Of a stretch of 64,000 nt of DNA, positions 42,030 to 54,470 are shown in pieces. The stretch spans positions 1-64,000 of the forward strand of contig JAIQDT010002999.1 of assembly GCA_021521415.1 (NCBI GenBank). The letters are read 5' to 3'. Made by a program: the position numbers and the translations under genes. The first letter of the stretch is position 1; the number at the start of each line of letters is the position of its first letter. The DNA comes from Bidens hawaiensis (lineage: Eukaryota; Streptophyta; Magnoliopsida; Asterales; Asteraceae). The notes under the pieces are model-generated. The model made no database searches. It had not been told where the DNA came from and saw only the letters and a program-made list of their open reading frames with translations.

Positions 42030-43586
42030 TCAATTAATCCTGAAGGCCCGTTGAAGCTCCCTGGAGCTCCAACACATCAGTCACGGCTAAAACTGCCCCT
42101 AACCCGTTATCTGTCCCTACCGGCTCCCACTGAAACAAACTACCGGATCCTGAGATACCCCGAGAACAAACACTCTCCATATTCAGCAAGTAATCCACTG
42201 GAGAGACATTTACAGCTGGAATATTGGTTTTCTTAATCCACTGTCGACCTGGAACTGTAACTGAAACACGACATTTGCTCTCACTGTAACGATGTCCTCT
42301 GACTGACTTAACCTTCCTAGCTCGTTCATCTTGAATCTTCACTTTGGCTATGGGTTTGTTACTTGCAAAACGAACCTTCTTCTGCCCATGAGATTCTGTG
42401 AACCGGACTTTGTCTTTCACCAAAACTGGATCCACTCCTTTCGGTGACATATCGACCATATACAACGAACCCATTTTTGCCACGAGCAACCATAAGATTC
42501 CCTTTTACTACTTTCCACTGCCCATTCTCGAACTTAACATCGTGCCCCTGGTCATCCAACTGCACAACTGAAATCAAACGTTTCTTTAAACTTGGAATAA
42601 CCCTCACGTCTTTCAAAGTTCAAGAAGTACATGTTGAAGTTATCAAATCAACATCTCCCATACCCGTAACCTCTAGAATATCATCGTTAGCAAGTCGAAC
42701 ATATCCAAAATCCCCAAACTTAAGATTTTTCATCGTTTCACTAAAATGAGTTGCATGAAACGATGCACCAGAATCCATCACCCAAGCATCAACGTTACCC
42801 TCAACACTATGAACTAAAAGCTCATCACTAGTGACCCCATCATCTGTGTCGTCTTCTCTAACATTCACCTCTTTCTTAACATTCGGACACTGATTCCTGA
42901 AGTGTCCCTTCTCATTACAACCCCAACATTCAATATCTTTGCGAGTCCTAGACTGACTCATCTTCCTTCTCCCATTGCCTCGTTGTTTTCCCCTACCTCT
43001 ACATTCTGTGACTAATATATCACTTGATGATTCACCTGAATTTATGCGCCTTGAATCTTCTCCAAGAATCAAATCCCGAATCCCATCAAAATTAATTTTT
43101 GTAGACGAACTACAAACTGCAGTCCCTGTTTGCGACCAACTGTCGGGCAAAGAGGATAACAATAAAAGACCTTGAACTTCATCATCAAACTTAATGCTGA
43201 CTGACACTAAGCGGGAGAGATTCGAATTAAGATTATTGATAGGCGTTGTAACTGACCCACCCTCTTTCATTCTTGTTGTCACTAGCTCTCGGATAAGACA
43301 GACCTTATTCGCTGCCAAAGGCTTCTCATACATGTTGGATAGTGCCTCCATCATACCACGGGCTGTGGTTTCTTTCATGACGTTAAACGCCAATTCTTCC
43401 GACAACGACAATGTAATACAAGCCCTAGCTTTCTTGTCTAACTTCTCCCACTCTGCTTCTGACAACTTTTCTGGTTTTTCATCCTCAAACACTACATCCA
43501 AGTCTTTCTGACAAAATAGCGCTTCAATCTGCATCTTCCACCAGTCCGTCAAATTTCTGTATCGAAACCTTTCTGTCTTCTGCCAT
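42030..43586 (-). pseudogene. Copia Gag-protease (Tork-like), pol deleted
   Basis: The start is ATGGCAGAAGACAGAAAGG on the minus strand at 43586, with a frameshift near 43555 into the long frame 43552-42620. This holds Copia Gag (WWKMQIEALF, ARACITLSLSEEL, LLLLSSLPDSW), one intact zinc knuckle CWGCNEKGHFRNQC and the protease active site WVMDSGASFHAT. Frames at 42616-42359 and 42489-42034 continue with LKKRLISVVQLDDQGHDVKF and GSLYMVDM. The integrase, RT and RNase H that should follow are absent; instead a basic segment of about 120 codons runs to a stop at 42034, close to the 3' LTR. It needs enzymes in trans. Confidence 0.85.
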
Positions 43587-44363
43587 GAGAATGACTAAAA
43601 CGAAAAACTAGATAAAAACGTATACAGACACAACAACGGCACGAGCCTGAACTTAACGGCTGTTCTACTGAACTCTGTTAAATAATCAACCTATTTAAAC
43701 GTGCAGCGGAATAACGAACTAAAAAATCAGAAAACTGAAACTTTAACTGAAACGAGAAAACCTAACAAACGCGGTTGGCACCGATTCTCCGTTTCTTTAA
43801 TGCTTCTTCTGACTAACAACGGTTCTTCACGAAAATAGGATCTTGAATTATCTATTCATGGCTCGTTCTTTGCTTAACCGAAGACTAATCAAATAATGGT
43901 CTTCAAACAAAGCCCAAACAATTTCAGCCCATACAAAACAATTATTATGGCCTAAAAAATGATTCTACCAACTTATTTGGCTACCAAATTCATGGCCAAA
44001 GGTCACCAAGACTTTGTTATATCAAATGACACAGATGCAAAATTGCGATTGACGGATTTCTTTCCAAATCTTTTTCCCACAAAACAATATTACCTTGGTT
44101 CTAAAAAAAACCGTCAAGTCTCCTGTCTTTTGTGGACAGGATAAAACAACAAAAAACTCCAACTTCTGTCGGTAGAGGAGATTGAATGAGGATGCGGCGG
44201 AACTGCTGGCTAACCCTGTGGCGGAATTCTCTTATTTTTTTAGGTGGGTAACAAGACGAACCTTGATCTCTTGATGGGGGAACCCTAGCAACGGCTAGCG
44301 ACGACGTAAGAAGCTGATTCAACTTGTTCTTCGTGTGATCTGAACCTAAGCTCTGATGCCATT
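43587..44363 (-). other. Leader and PBS of the minus-strand Copia element
   Basis: Noncoding leader. On the minus strand the PBS TGGCATCAGAGC (plus 44350-44361) lies 2 bp inside the 5' LTR end. It differs by one base from the usual TGGTATCAGAGC. Confidence 0.8.
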
Positions 44364-44457
44364 TGTTAGGATTAAACACACACACGAACCGAACACGAAC
44401 AAGAAAGCAATAACGAACACGAGGATTTAACGTGGTTCGGTCCAAACTGATCTACGT
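44364..44457 (-). mobile_element. 5' LTR remnant of minus-strand Copia element
   Basis: 94 bp matching the end of the LTR at 41635. It stops at CTGATCTACGT, where the Gypsy LTR begins (TGTGACATTTG, 44458), so the Gypsy element inserted into this LTR. The rest of the LTR is not found on the far side, because the Gypsy right end is itself lost at 54740. Confidence 0.85.
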
Positions 44458-44820
44458 TGTGACATTTGTCAATTTTTATTTGTATTTGTATTTGTTTTCA
44501 TTAAACCGACCCGTTGTGTCGTTTTAATAAATTCGTGTTTGTCGTTTATCATTTAATATTAATTACGATGATTTATAGTTATTATTCGTTCATTATTTAT
44601 CCGTTCAGTTCAAATAACAAATCTCCGAGATTTAAAAGTCTATCAAATAATCAAAGTTTAAATCTATCGGATATAAAATGTAAACAATCTAAATATATTA
44701 AAGTACACAAAGTTTGATCAAGTTTGGTATATTTACGAAGTTCAAGGGATTAAAGAATAAATAAACTTTAAAACCAGTTTCTATATATTAATAAAGGAAA
44801 GGGGGCAAAATGTAAATTTA

Positions 44821-44852
<32 letters not shown>

Positions 44853-46028
44853 TAAATTATCCCAGTCCAGCCCCGTCCCTCCCCTCTTCCCCGTTTTTCC
44901 GGCGTCCCATTCCGGCGATGGTGGGTGTACTCCGGCGACCTCCAAAAATGACGATTTAACATCCTTTTCAATACGTTAACCATCCCTAACGATCTCTCCA
45001 CTAATTATAAACATTAATCTGCGATTTATTACGTCAAATAACTAGTAATTAATCTAAACCCGTCGGAATTATTATTAACTCGCAATAACACGAATTGATC
45101 CTATTGACACTATAAAAAGAACCCTAATCATCGTCCAAATGTTCCTCAAACCTTACAATACACAAACAGAGCATCCACCACCTTCAATCCGTTCATCAAA
45201 GTTAACTCCGGCCGAGTCTAGTTCGTCGTCATTCCGAGACCTTTAAAGGTAATTCTTATATGAAAACATATTAGTTTCAAGCGTATAACATAACCCCTAA
45301 CCTTAATTTAACAAATATGGAACAAATTTGGTTAATGAAATCTAGGGTTTTGTGAGGAAGAAGATGAACAAAGGGTGTGTTTTTAAATTATAAGTTGTTC
45401 CTCCAATTTCAAAGGTGAGTTTCTCACACCCCCTTTTTACTCTTTTATTGTTTTGGGGGTAGCATATATATCTTACAAAAACCCAATTGTTTATGATTTT
45501 TGCTTACAAACTACAATTCATACATGGACTTGTGTGCTTACTTGTTACTTGCTCAATATTACTTGCTCATGGATTACTTCAATATAGAATGATCATACGC
45601 CCCCCTTTGCACTCAAGACCTTGTTGTTATGAGTGGATAAGGGCCTCATTAACCGAGTACATTGGTGCGCAATCCCAATTGGAAAGGACCTTATTTGCTT
45701 TCACGAGTTTCATGGAATTGTGTGGTTTTTATGTATTATATAAAAAATGTGTGATCTCACCAACTATTAAGTTAGTTGACATTATTTTATACATATTTTA
45801 CAGGTATGCTTATTAGAGGATGAAACAAGCGAAGACACTAGACATAGGATTATCAATAATAAAGTGTTTGACATGTTTATTTCCTTGTATTTTTCTTATT
45901 TGCAAAAGTACTTGTTATTTGAATAATCAATGAAATAATGATAATATTGTCGCTTAATAGTGTCACATGTGTTTTGGGCATTCTGTACGTCGCACCCTGG
46001 CGTATTCCGCTAATGCCGGGGTGTTACA
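44458..46028 (+). mobile_element. 5' LTR of plus-strand Tekay-like Gypsy element
   Basis: TGTGACATTTGTC...GGGGTGTTACA, 1,571 bp. It contains an (AAT)n tract (44826-44851), a TATA-like ACTATAAAAAGAACC (about 45110) and a following leader. A donor-like AAAGGTGAGTTTCTC lies at about 45412 and the acceptor module CTCACCAACTATT...GTTGAC...TTTACAGGTATG at 45755-45808. The last 40 bp (CGCACCCTGGCG...CGGGGTGTTACA) resemble the ends of the other Gypsy LTRs here. Confidence 0.88.
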
Positions 46029-46030
46029 GA

Positions 46031-46044
46031 TTGGTATCAGAGCC
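46031..46044 (+). promoter_or_regulatory. Primer-binding site of the plus-strand Gypsy element
   Basis: TTGGTATCAGAGCC, 2 bp after the LTR, complementary to initiator tRNA-Met. The leader 46045-46779 that follows is noncoding. Confidence 0.95.
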
Positions 46045-46779
46045 GTGACTATAAGATAGGACATTAGACATAGTGTTATAGTTAGTTATAGTTTATTTGC
46101 TTAATTGTTTAGGTTGCATGATTAGAAAATTATGTGGGCCTTATGTGATTGTTAAAAGCACGTACTTGTTACCATTATACGGATGATTCAATTACTTCAA
46201 TTACACAAGCACACACAAGTCCAAGGCTTATGCCTAAAAGCAAATATTTTTCAAACATTTTCAATAATCTATTTTAATTGTGGTGTTCCGATATTTCTTC
46301 TTCTTAAAGATGGTTCGTTATGGCGGGTATGTGGTAACTGGAAGGGGGGCGTGCTTGTTTTCCGAAACTCTTGACACCAAGGTTATTGAAACCTAAGGAT
46401 AAGCAATGCGTATAAATCCCAATCAGACGCGGGACCCGGTTGCTTACCTGGAGAGTTAGGAAAGGGCATGAATCCTATTAGGCCAAAGCATACCACTTTC
46501 AACGCCATATGAATCACAACTTTAAGTTTTCACAGTGACCATGTTCTCTTTGTGAAAAGAATATGGTTGCACTCCTTTATGTTTTACAATGTGTTTTAAA
46601 CTAGAATTCTGTAAGCGTCCACCCAAGATTTATTACCATTGTTATGATTTGTTTTTTAATTTATGTATTTAAATATTTACTTATTTATTTATTACTTTAA
46701 ATCAAACGTTAACAAGTAATTTCTTTTATACCACACCCTATTCCGAGTCTCACGAATTTCGTTACTATTTTTCGTAGAA

Positions 46780-48080
46780 TGGCTATCCATTTCAACTAGC
46801 GTCGTTCTTCCAAAACCTCTAGCCGCAAGTTAACTGCTCAAATCACCAAACAACTAGCCGCGGTCATTCCCGATATGATGACCCAAATTCACCAGAACCT
46901 CTCAGCTAGTATCGCCTCTGCTTCAAGCGAGCCTAAACCATCTCACAGTTCGTATAAGACTTTCACCTGCACCAAACCCCCGGAGCTTGATGGGACTAAA
47001 AGTCCACTGCCCTACTTCAGTGGTACGGACAAATGAAAAGCAAATTCCTCCACATTTAGTGTCCCGATGATAAGCGAACCCGTTTTGCTACAGGTGTCTT
47101 TGAAAAAGGGGCACTCGTGGTGCCGAAGCTTCCATGGCTATGCCATGGAATGAATTGAAAGAACTGATGGCCAAGCAGTTCTGCCCTCCAAGTGAGCTTA
47201 TGCATTTGGAAGCTGAGTTTTGGAATCTCAAACAAGAGAGTGGTGAGCACATTGCTTACACTACTCGTTTCAATGAACTCAGTGTACTGGTACCTCACCT
47301 TGTTATCCCAACTTCGCATGCCATCTATAAGTACATTCGGGGACTACCAAGACAAATTCAAGATAGTGTCTTGAGTAGTGCTCCCAAGGAACTAGGTGAC
47401 GCGATTAACCATGCTGCAACCTTAACTGATAATCTTGTTAAAGCCGGGACTTTGACATCGAAGAAAATAGAAGAAACCAGCTGATAAACCTTCTACCGAG
47501 TCCAAAGAATCGAAACCCAAATCATCCAAGCCAGCTTTCTCCTCACACCACCATGGCAAGAAGCTCAAGAACTATGTGTTAACCCAACAAACCACACCTC
47601 AACCTCAACCCAACCTTGCACCACCTCTTCGAAAGCCGTACATTGAACCCCATCCATTGTGCAACGCCTGCCAACGACACCATCCCGCCTTTTCCGTTTG
47701 TCGTCAATGCACTCGTTGCAACCGTTTTGTACACCTTAGTGCCACTTACCGAGAAACCTCTGTCATTGCTCCTCCAAGATTGGCTCAACCAAACCCCCCG
47801 TTCCGTGTCTTATGCCCAACTATTGAACCAAGTGCGAGCTTGCTACCATTGTGGTGATCCTAACCACTTTCGCAACGCGTGTCCACGACTCGCATCTCTA
47901 AACTCGCTTCAGCTTGCACCAGCTCCGCTATACCAAGTGCAAACTTATCAAACCCAGCAAGCTTATCAACCGCAAGTTCCATTGTTGTTGGCCTACCAAG
48001 CTCAAGTGCAGCTGCATCAAGTTATCCAAGTTCCTGCACCACAAATTGGTCAAGTCGTTCCAGCTGCTCAAGCTCCTCAA
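46780..48080 (+). pseudogene. Plus-strand Gypsy element: Gag
   Basis: The start is ATGGCTATCCATTTC at 46780, followed within six codons by TAG. Recognisable parts are AQITKQLAAVIPDMMTQI, KPPELDG, then the capsid core from 47134 (MPWNELKELMAKQF, AEFWNLKQESGEH, FNELSVLVPHLV, KYIRGLPRQIQDSVL). Frameshifts near 47030, 47470 and 47800 follow. There are two zinc-knuckle regions: [14 protein letters not shown] (degraded) and an intact [14 protein letters not shown] at about 47842. The Gln/Pro/Tyr-rich spacer leads into protease without a stop. Confidence 0.88.
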
Positions 48081-49507
48081 GAAAATCGTAGGCGTGCTTT
48101 CATGATTAACGCCAATCAAGCTCAGCAAATCAGCGATGTGTTGAATGGTACGTTCCTCGTAAATGACCACTTTGCAACCATGTTATTTGATACCGGTGCC
48201 GATATGAGTTTTGTGTCTTTTGAGTTTGAGCCCTTACTTGCTAAACCCCAATCTAAGCTTAAGAACTCATATTCTGTTGAGGTAGCTAATGGTAAATCTA
48301 TATCAGTTGACTCGGTTATTCGAAATTGCAAGTTAGATTTAAATGGTCACAAGTTCTCAATCGACCTCATTCCTATGCAATTGGGAAGTTTTGACATCAT
48401 AGTAGGCATGGAGTGGTTATCTGTTCATTGTGCTGAAATTGTTTGCTTCGAGAAGTTCATTCGCATTCCGCTTGCCGATGGTCAAATCCTCCGTGTATCT
48501 GGTGAAAAGCCTTCTTCCTCGAGCCTAAATTTTATCACTTGTTTTCAAGTCCAAACGTACTTATGCAAGAAGTATGTTGCATTCGTAGCCCATGTTGTGG
48601 AAAAGAAAGAACGAAAAATTGAGGACATTCCTGTTATTAGCGAGTATCCTGAGGTGGTTCCCGATGATGTTTCTGGCCTCCCTCCTATTCATGATGTGGA
48701 ATTTCGAATCGACCTCGTGCCTGGTGCAACCTCGATTGCTAGGGCTCCTTATCGTCTTGCACCCTCCGAGATGCAAGAATTGTCTAACCAGCTCCAAGAA
48801 CTTTTGGATAAAGGGTTCATTCGCCCTAGATCATCTCCATGGGGCGCACCTGTTCTTTTCGTCAAGAAGAAAGATGGATCCTTCCGTATGTGTATTGATT
48901 ACCGTGAGCACAACAAACTCACAATCAAGAATCGTTATCCCTTGCCTCGTATTGACGATCTTTTTGATCAAATCCAAGGAGCTTCATGCTTCTCAAAGAT
49001 TGATCTTCGTTCGGGTTATCGTCAACTTCGCGTGCATGAAGATGACATACCCAAAACCGCTTTTTGGACTCGTTATGGGCATTACGAATTTATGGTTATG
49101 CCTTTTGGGCTAACCAATGCACTCGCGGTGTTTATGGATCTCATGAACCGCCTATGCAAACCTTACTTAGATAAATTCGTAATTTTTTTTATTGACGACA
49201 TTCTTATTTATTCCAAGTCCAAAGCCGAGCACGAGAAACACCTTCATTTCGTCCTAGATCTCTTAAGGAAGGAACAACTTTATGCTAAGTTTTCAAAGTG
49301 CGAATTCTGGTTGAAAGAAATTCTATTCTCAGGGCATATAGTAAACGAAAAGGGTATCAACGTTGACCCAGCCAAAATCGAAGCCGTTAAGAATTGGAAA
49401 ACTCCAACCACCCCTACCGAAGTTTGTTCGTTTCTTGGATTTGCTAGTTATTATCGTCGCTTCATTCTTAAATTTTCAAAGATCGTTTTGCCCCTAACCT
49501 CTCTAAC
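48081..49507 (+). pseudogene. Plus-strand Gypsy element: protease and reverse transcriptase
   Basis: A single open frame. The protease has active site [12 protein letters not shown] (Asp codon at 48189) and IIVGMEWL. The RT has [93 protein letters not shown], catalytic FIDDILIYS (about 49186) and ASYYRRFI. It is cut at LPLTSLT by the solo LTR at 49508. This part alone has no stop, so the frame was still open when it was interrupted. Confidence 0.93.
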
Positions 49508-52500
49508 TGTAACGATTCCGACGAAACCAGGTATACCCTAACCGGTAGACGTTAGTTACGTCATATGTAATGTCGGGTACATGAGTTACCATGGTAATTA
49601 TACGAGAATACATGGTTCATTGTATTGATTGTATGTGAATATATAATTCACCGTATTGAATATGCAATCAAACGATCGATAGTTATTGAAACCCGAATGA
49701 ATCGAGGGTTCAATTATAGACGAGATATATGATATTTAGTGATGTTACGAAGTATTAAAGCTTCGGGGTAAGTGGATTAAAGCACAGAAAAAGGATTTCG
49801 ATTTAATAGTACGTCGGTACGTTAAACGAAACCTTTAATACCAAACCGAGCAAGAGACGATCGATCAAGCCGAAAAAGATGCGTAATAACTAATAATATG
49901 ACGTTTTAAGTTAATAAATGTCATGGTTTAAGTTTTTAAATCGGTTTAATATAAATTTCATTTTTAAGACGAAAAAGATCGTTTTAGCCTCGTTTTAAGC
50001 CGACTTAAACATTTAAACGAAAAACGAACTGAACCAGTTTATCCAAAACATTATCCAGATTACGGAAATCCAAATGAGTGGCCAAGAATGAATTTGTGGG
50101 TCCCACCCCACCCTTATGGGTTCCGATCGGCCTCCCATGGCCTTCATTTTCTTTTTTTCCTTTTTTCAATCAACAATCCACAAACTTCATCAAATCCTCT
50201 CAACTCCTTGATCAAAAACCGAGACTTTTAACAAGAAAAACCAAGGTAAAGATCGAATTATATACGTTTCCATCTTCGTTTCTTGAGTTTGTTTGCAAGA
50301 AAATGAGGTTTCAAAGATGAAAACCGATTCTTGCATGATCAAGTGATGTATACGGGTTATACAAGGGATCTTGGTCCAAGAAAGGAGTTAAACGAATCAA
50401 AAACAAATTTTTACGGTTAAATCTTTGTTTTAGTATCATAACCGTAACCATGAAAGAAATGGCTTGATCGTGAGTGTAACTTGCTTGGTATTGTGGTATG
50501 TTGTTTGTAGGCTCTGTATTTAGTGGTAGATAAGGCGGAAAGATGAGTTTGTAGCTTGTAGTGGCGGAAAACGAAAGGTATATTCGGTTATGTTCGGTTA
50601 TGGGAAATTTGGACAGATTGTTGATGCTTTAGAGTTAGGTCATGAAATTTTACAGAGGTGTTAAACACATGAAAATATGAGTTCTGTGAATTTTTTGTAA
50701 TTTTTGGATAAAGGATGAATATTTGGTGAATTTAATGCTCGGTTTTGGCCAAAAATGGTGAAAAATAGTTAAATATCATGAAAAATTCTGGAAAATTTCA
50801 GATAAGCTTTTCATATCATGTATAAGTCACACACAAAATTTTAGGTCCGTTGCTAAGTAGGCTTTTTGGTTAAACGAGTTCTAGGGATTTCTAGCTCGGT
50901 TTTGGAAAAAGGGCATGTAAAAGAAGATTTTGGTTCTGGAAAAATTACAGGGACTATGTGGATGGCAGGGGACATCCAGGAAAAATTTCGGATTTTTCTA
51001 AGGTCGTTTGGTATTTACGACATATTTAGTGTTTCAATGGTGTTTAAAAATAGATAAATAAATTTTAAATATAAGAATTAATTCTGGAAATATTTTTATA
51101 AAATTCCCCACTATTAAAAAGTGATTTGTGCAAAATTTCAAGATCCGAGAGTAAACGGATAATTAATCGTGCTAATTATCAAACTTTTAAAGTTAAAACG
51201 CGTAAACCGGTGAAGTTCGCTTAAGCGAGCTGACTGGTGTATAAAAACCTTAAAAATGGACTATTTTCATATAATTGAGTTAAACAAGTAAAAATGAATC
51301 ATCCGAAAATAAGTCGAATGATTTGGGTATTTTTAACCGATTTAACAGTTTCCGGTACGCCAAAGACAGAAACGGGTCCCGCGGCCAATCGGGACGTCTA
51401 AACCGAGCTATAATTTCACATTTTAAATTAAATTATCAGACAACCACTATTTTCGAGTCGTGTGTGACCAAACTCATTTTTGAAACATAAAACGGATATT
51501 CGTGCTAGGCACGCAAAACGAGAAAACGACTAATAGAAATTGTGACCATGGAACTCTAACGACATCACAATCTGAGTCCGGAGAAGTATTTCTGGGTTAA
51601 CATTGCCCCCGGAACAGGTACAGTCCTGGGTTAACAGTGTCCCCAGATGTACCGATTGATAAGGTTAAAGATTATATAAACAATAATTGTATAATAACGA
51701 TCGTAGGGATCATATTACAGATTGGACGTGTTAATTGATAATGATTGTTGTTACCTGCTTGCATGTGCTAAGGTGAGTTTCACGAGCCCCTTTTTACTGA
51801 AATGTTTTAAATATTTTCCCGGGGCGGAAAGCATGTTTCTATCAAAATGATTAAGTACATGCTGAACGCATGGAAATGAATGTATTTATATAATGTTTAT
51901 TGTACGGGAATCATACGGTAATGTATTAAAATGGTAATTGTTTGAGTTGTTAATATTGTAAGGTCCCGCAACAGTGTTCTGGGTTAAAAGTGTCCCCAGA
52001 GGTTATTGGAAGTTTCTGGGTTAACAGTGTCCCCAGAGGTTAGTGGAAGTGTTCTGGGTTAACAGTGTCCCCAGAGGTTATTGGAAGTTCTGGGTTAACA
52101 GTGTCCCCAGAGGTTATTAAATGTATTTATGGGTTAACAGTGTCCCCAGATAATATTATATTATGATATGGATTTATCATGGTTTACTAAAATTGTGAAA
52201 CTCACCAACTATTCGTAGTTGACCCGTTTTCTCACATGTTTTTCAGGTACAACTAAGATAAAGTGATTGATTACGTGCTAAGTGCTTGATGTGTGTAAGG
52301 TTTGCGTGCTGGACGTTAGGATACATTATAACAGATAGAATTATGAATCGTATTGTATGATGTGTGTATCACCTTGACGGTAATGAAAGATGAGATAATG
52401 TAATTTTGAAGTATATTAATGCATTCAGTTTTCTTTATAAACAATGTGGTTGATATCAGAGGTGTCTGTCGCATCCCGTTTACGTTTCCGCTGCGGTCAC

Positions 52501-52511
52501 GGGGTGTTACA
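49508..52511 (+). mobile_element. Solo LTR (3,004 bp) with perfect TSD CTAAC
   Basis: TGTAACGATTC...GGGTGTTACA: the termini are inverted repeats (TGTAAC/GTTACA) and are flanked by CTAAC at 49503-49507 and 52512-52516. Removing one CTAAC and the insert restores continuity between RT and RNase H. It has no coding content. It includes a donor-like AAGGTGAGTTTCACG (about 51771), a hairpin repeat array (51960-52160), the acceptor module CTCACCAACTATTCGTAGTTGACC...TTTCAGGTAC (52201-52252) and a terminal CGCATCCCG...GGTGTTACA. It is the product of LTR-LTR recombination after insertion of a full element. Confidence 0.95.
51580..52165. repeat. Hairpin repeats, TCTGGGTTAACAGTGTCCCC core
   Basis: Two separate units at 51580-51650 and five head-to-tail units at 51965-52160 (spacing 30-42 bp, linked by AGGTTATTGGAAG). 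Each unit is TCTGGG-loop-CCCAGA, so RNA or single-stranded DNA could fold into a 6-bp stem with a loop of about 12 nt. Stem bases are kept while spacer lengths vary. Confidence 0.9.
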
Positions 52512-52995
52512 CTAACTCACAAGGATAAACCTTATGTATGGGGGCCAAACCAAGATGAATCTTTTCAAACTCTTAAACGCATGCTTTGCGATGCGTCGAT
52601 CCTTGCACTTCCCGTGGGCAATGAGGATTTTGTTGTCTATTGCGATGCTTCCAATCAAGGCCTCAGTTGTGTCTTTATGCAACGAGGTAAAGTTATCGCT
52701 TACGCTTCACGACAACTTAAGGTTAATGAAAAGAATTATACAACGCACGATCTCGAACTCGGTGCCGTTGTATTCGCGTTGAAAATTTGGAGACATTATC
52801 TCTATGGCACTAAGTGTGTGGTATTCACCGACCACAAGAGTCTCTAACATATTTTTGACCAAAAGGATCTAAACATGCAGCAACGACGATGGGCTGAACT
52901 ACTTAGCGAGTACGACTGCGAGATTCGTTATCATCCTGGTAAAGCGAATGTTGTAGCCGACGCTCTTAGTCGAAAGACACATGTGAAAAAAATTC
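52512..52995 (+). pseudogene. Plus-strand Gypsy element: RNase H
   Basis: Starts with the second target-duplication copy and [22 protein letters not shown], then [43 protein letters not shown], an in-frame TAA (52846), then [21 protein letters not shown] and VVADALSRK. Apart from that stop and the upstream solo LTR, it is well preserved. Confidence 0.92.
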
Positions 52996-54470
52996 TGTTT
53001 CATTGTGTGACTGTTAAAACTGATCTCCAACTTAGTATCTTTGAAGCCCAACATGTCTCTATCACCGAGGGTAATATGTACAAAGAAATGTCCTGTGGTG
53101 CCGAGAATCAACTTTAAACTAAGCGCGATGGTTTGTTGTATTACCTCGATCGTTTATGGTTTCCTAATCATGACGATCTTCGCACATTCATCATGGACGA
53201 AGCTCATAAGTCTCGATATTTCATTCTTCCCGGTGCGGATAAGATGTATTTTGATCTGCGGACCACATTTTGGTGGCCCGGTATGAAGAAAGACATCGCA
53301 TTATATGTGGGAAAATGCCTTACTTGCGCTAAAGTTAAGGCTGAGCACCAACGACCATCTGGTTTGCTCGTTAAACCACACATCCCTGTTTGGAAATGGG
53401 AAGATATCTCTATGGATTTTGTGTTCAAACTTCCGACCACTCGAAACCGTCACGACGGTATATGGGTTATAGTTGACCGTTTGACTAAATCTGCTCATTT
53501 CATCCCAATCAATGAAAAGTTTTCGGTTGATCAACTCGCTCATATCTATGTTCAGCGTATCGTTTGTCGTCATGGTATACCTTTGCGTATCATTTCTGTT
53601 CGTGATAGTCGTTTTACTTCTCACTTCTGGTCATCACTTCAAAACGCGTTGGGAACTCGATTGGATCTTAGCACTGCCTATCATCCTCAAACCGATGGAC
53701 AATCCGAGCGCATGATTCAAACGCTCGAATACATTCTTAGGTCATGTATCATGGATTTCGGTGAGAACTGGGATTCTCATCTTCACTTGATTGAGTTCTC
53801 TTATAATAATAGTTATCATTCGAGTATCCGTATGGCTCTGTTCCAAGCACTCTATGGTCGTAAATGTCGATCACCTATTTGTTGGAGTGAAATTGGTGAA
53901 ACCCAAATCACCGGTCCGGAACTTGTTCAAGAAACCACTGATTTAATTGCTCAAATTCGACAAAACCTCTTAACCGCTCGTAGCCGCCAAAAGAGTTACG
54001 CCGATAACCGACGACGACCTCTCGAGTTTAATGTTGGTGACCGTGTCCTTCTCAAGGTATCTCCTTGGAAATGTGTTGTTCGTTTTGGCAAGAAAGGCAA
54101 ACTATCTCCTCGTTTTGTTGGACCTTTCAAGATTCTTGCTCGTGTTGGTAGTGTTGCTTACACCCTCGAACTTCCTCAAGAACTTTCTAATGTTAATCCG
54201 ACGTTTCATGTTTCGAATACGAAGAAATGTCTTGCTGATGGAAACCTCCATGTACCGCTCGACGAAGTTCGTATCGATGAAACAATGAACTTTGTCGAGA
54301 AACCGGTGGAAATTATGGATCACAAAGACAAGGAAACTAAACGTAGCCGTATACCTTTGGTAAAGGTTCGTTGGGGAATCCAAACGTGGCGCTGAATTTA
54401 CTTGGGAACGAGAAGACCAAATGCGAACAAAGTATCCTCATCTTTTTGTTACGGATTATTCTACTTAATT
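52996..54470 (+). pseudogene. Plus-strand Gypsy element: integrase with C-terminal chromodomain-like tail
   Basis: A TAA at 53115 precedes the zinc domain ([28 protein letters not shown]). The core is SMDFVFKLP (Asp), SVRDSRFTS (second Asp), [13 protein letters not shown] (Glu). A GPY/F-type module follows ([22 protein letters not shown]), then HVSNTKKCL and a tail RIPLVKVRW which, after a one-base shift near 54375, continues EFTWEREDQM, the pattern of plant chromovirus group II chromodomains. Such a tail guides integration to heterochromatin in Tekay/Del-type elements. The lineage assignment is by recollection. Confidence 0.88.

Noticed and set aside
51960..52165. Regular repeat-spacer pattern reminiscent of a CRISPR array
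   Set aside because: Plant LTR context, spacers also repeat (AGGTTATTGGAAG), variable spacing and no cas genes; it is a tandem hairpin repeat.
53204..53624. Minus-strand frames of 78 and 107 codons
   Set aside because: Opposite a well-defined Gypsy integrase; no independent support.
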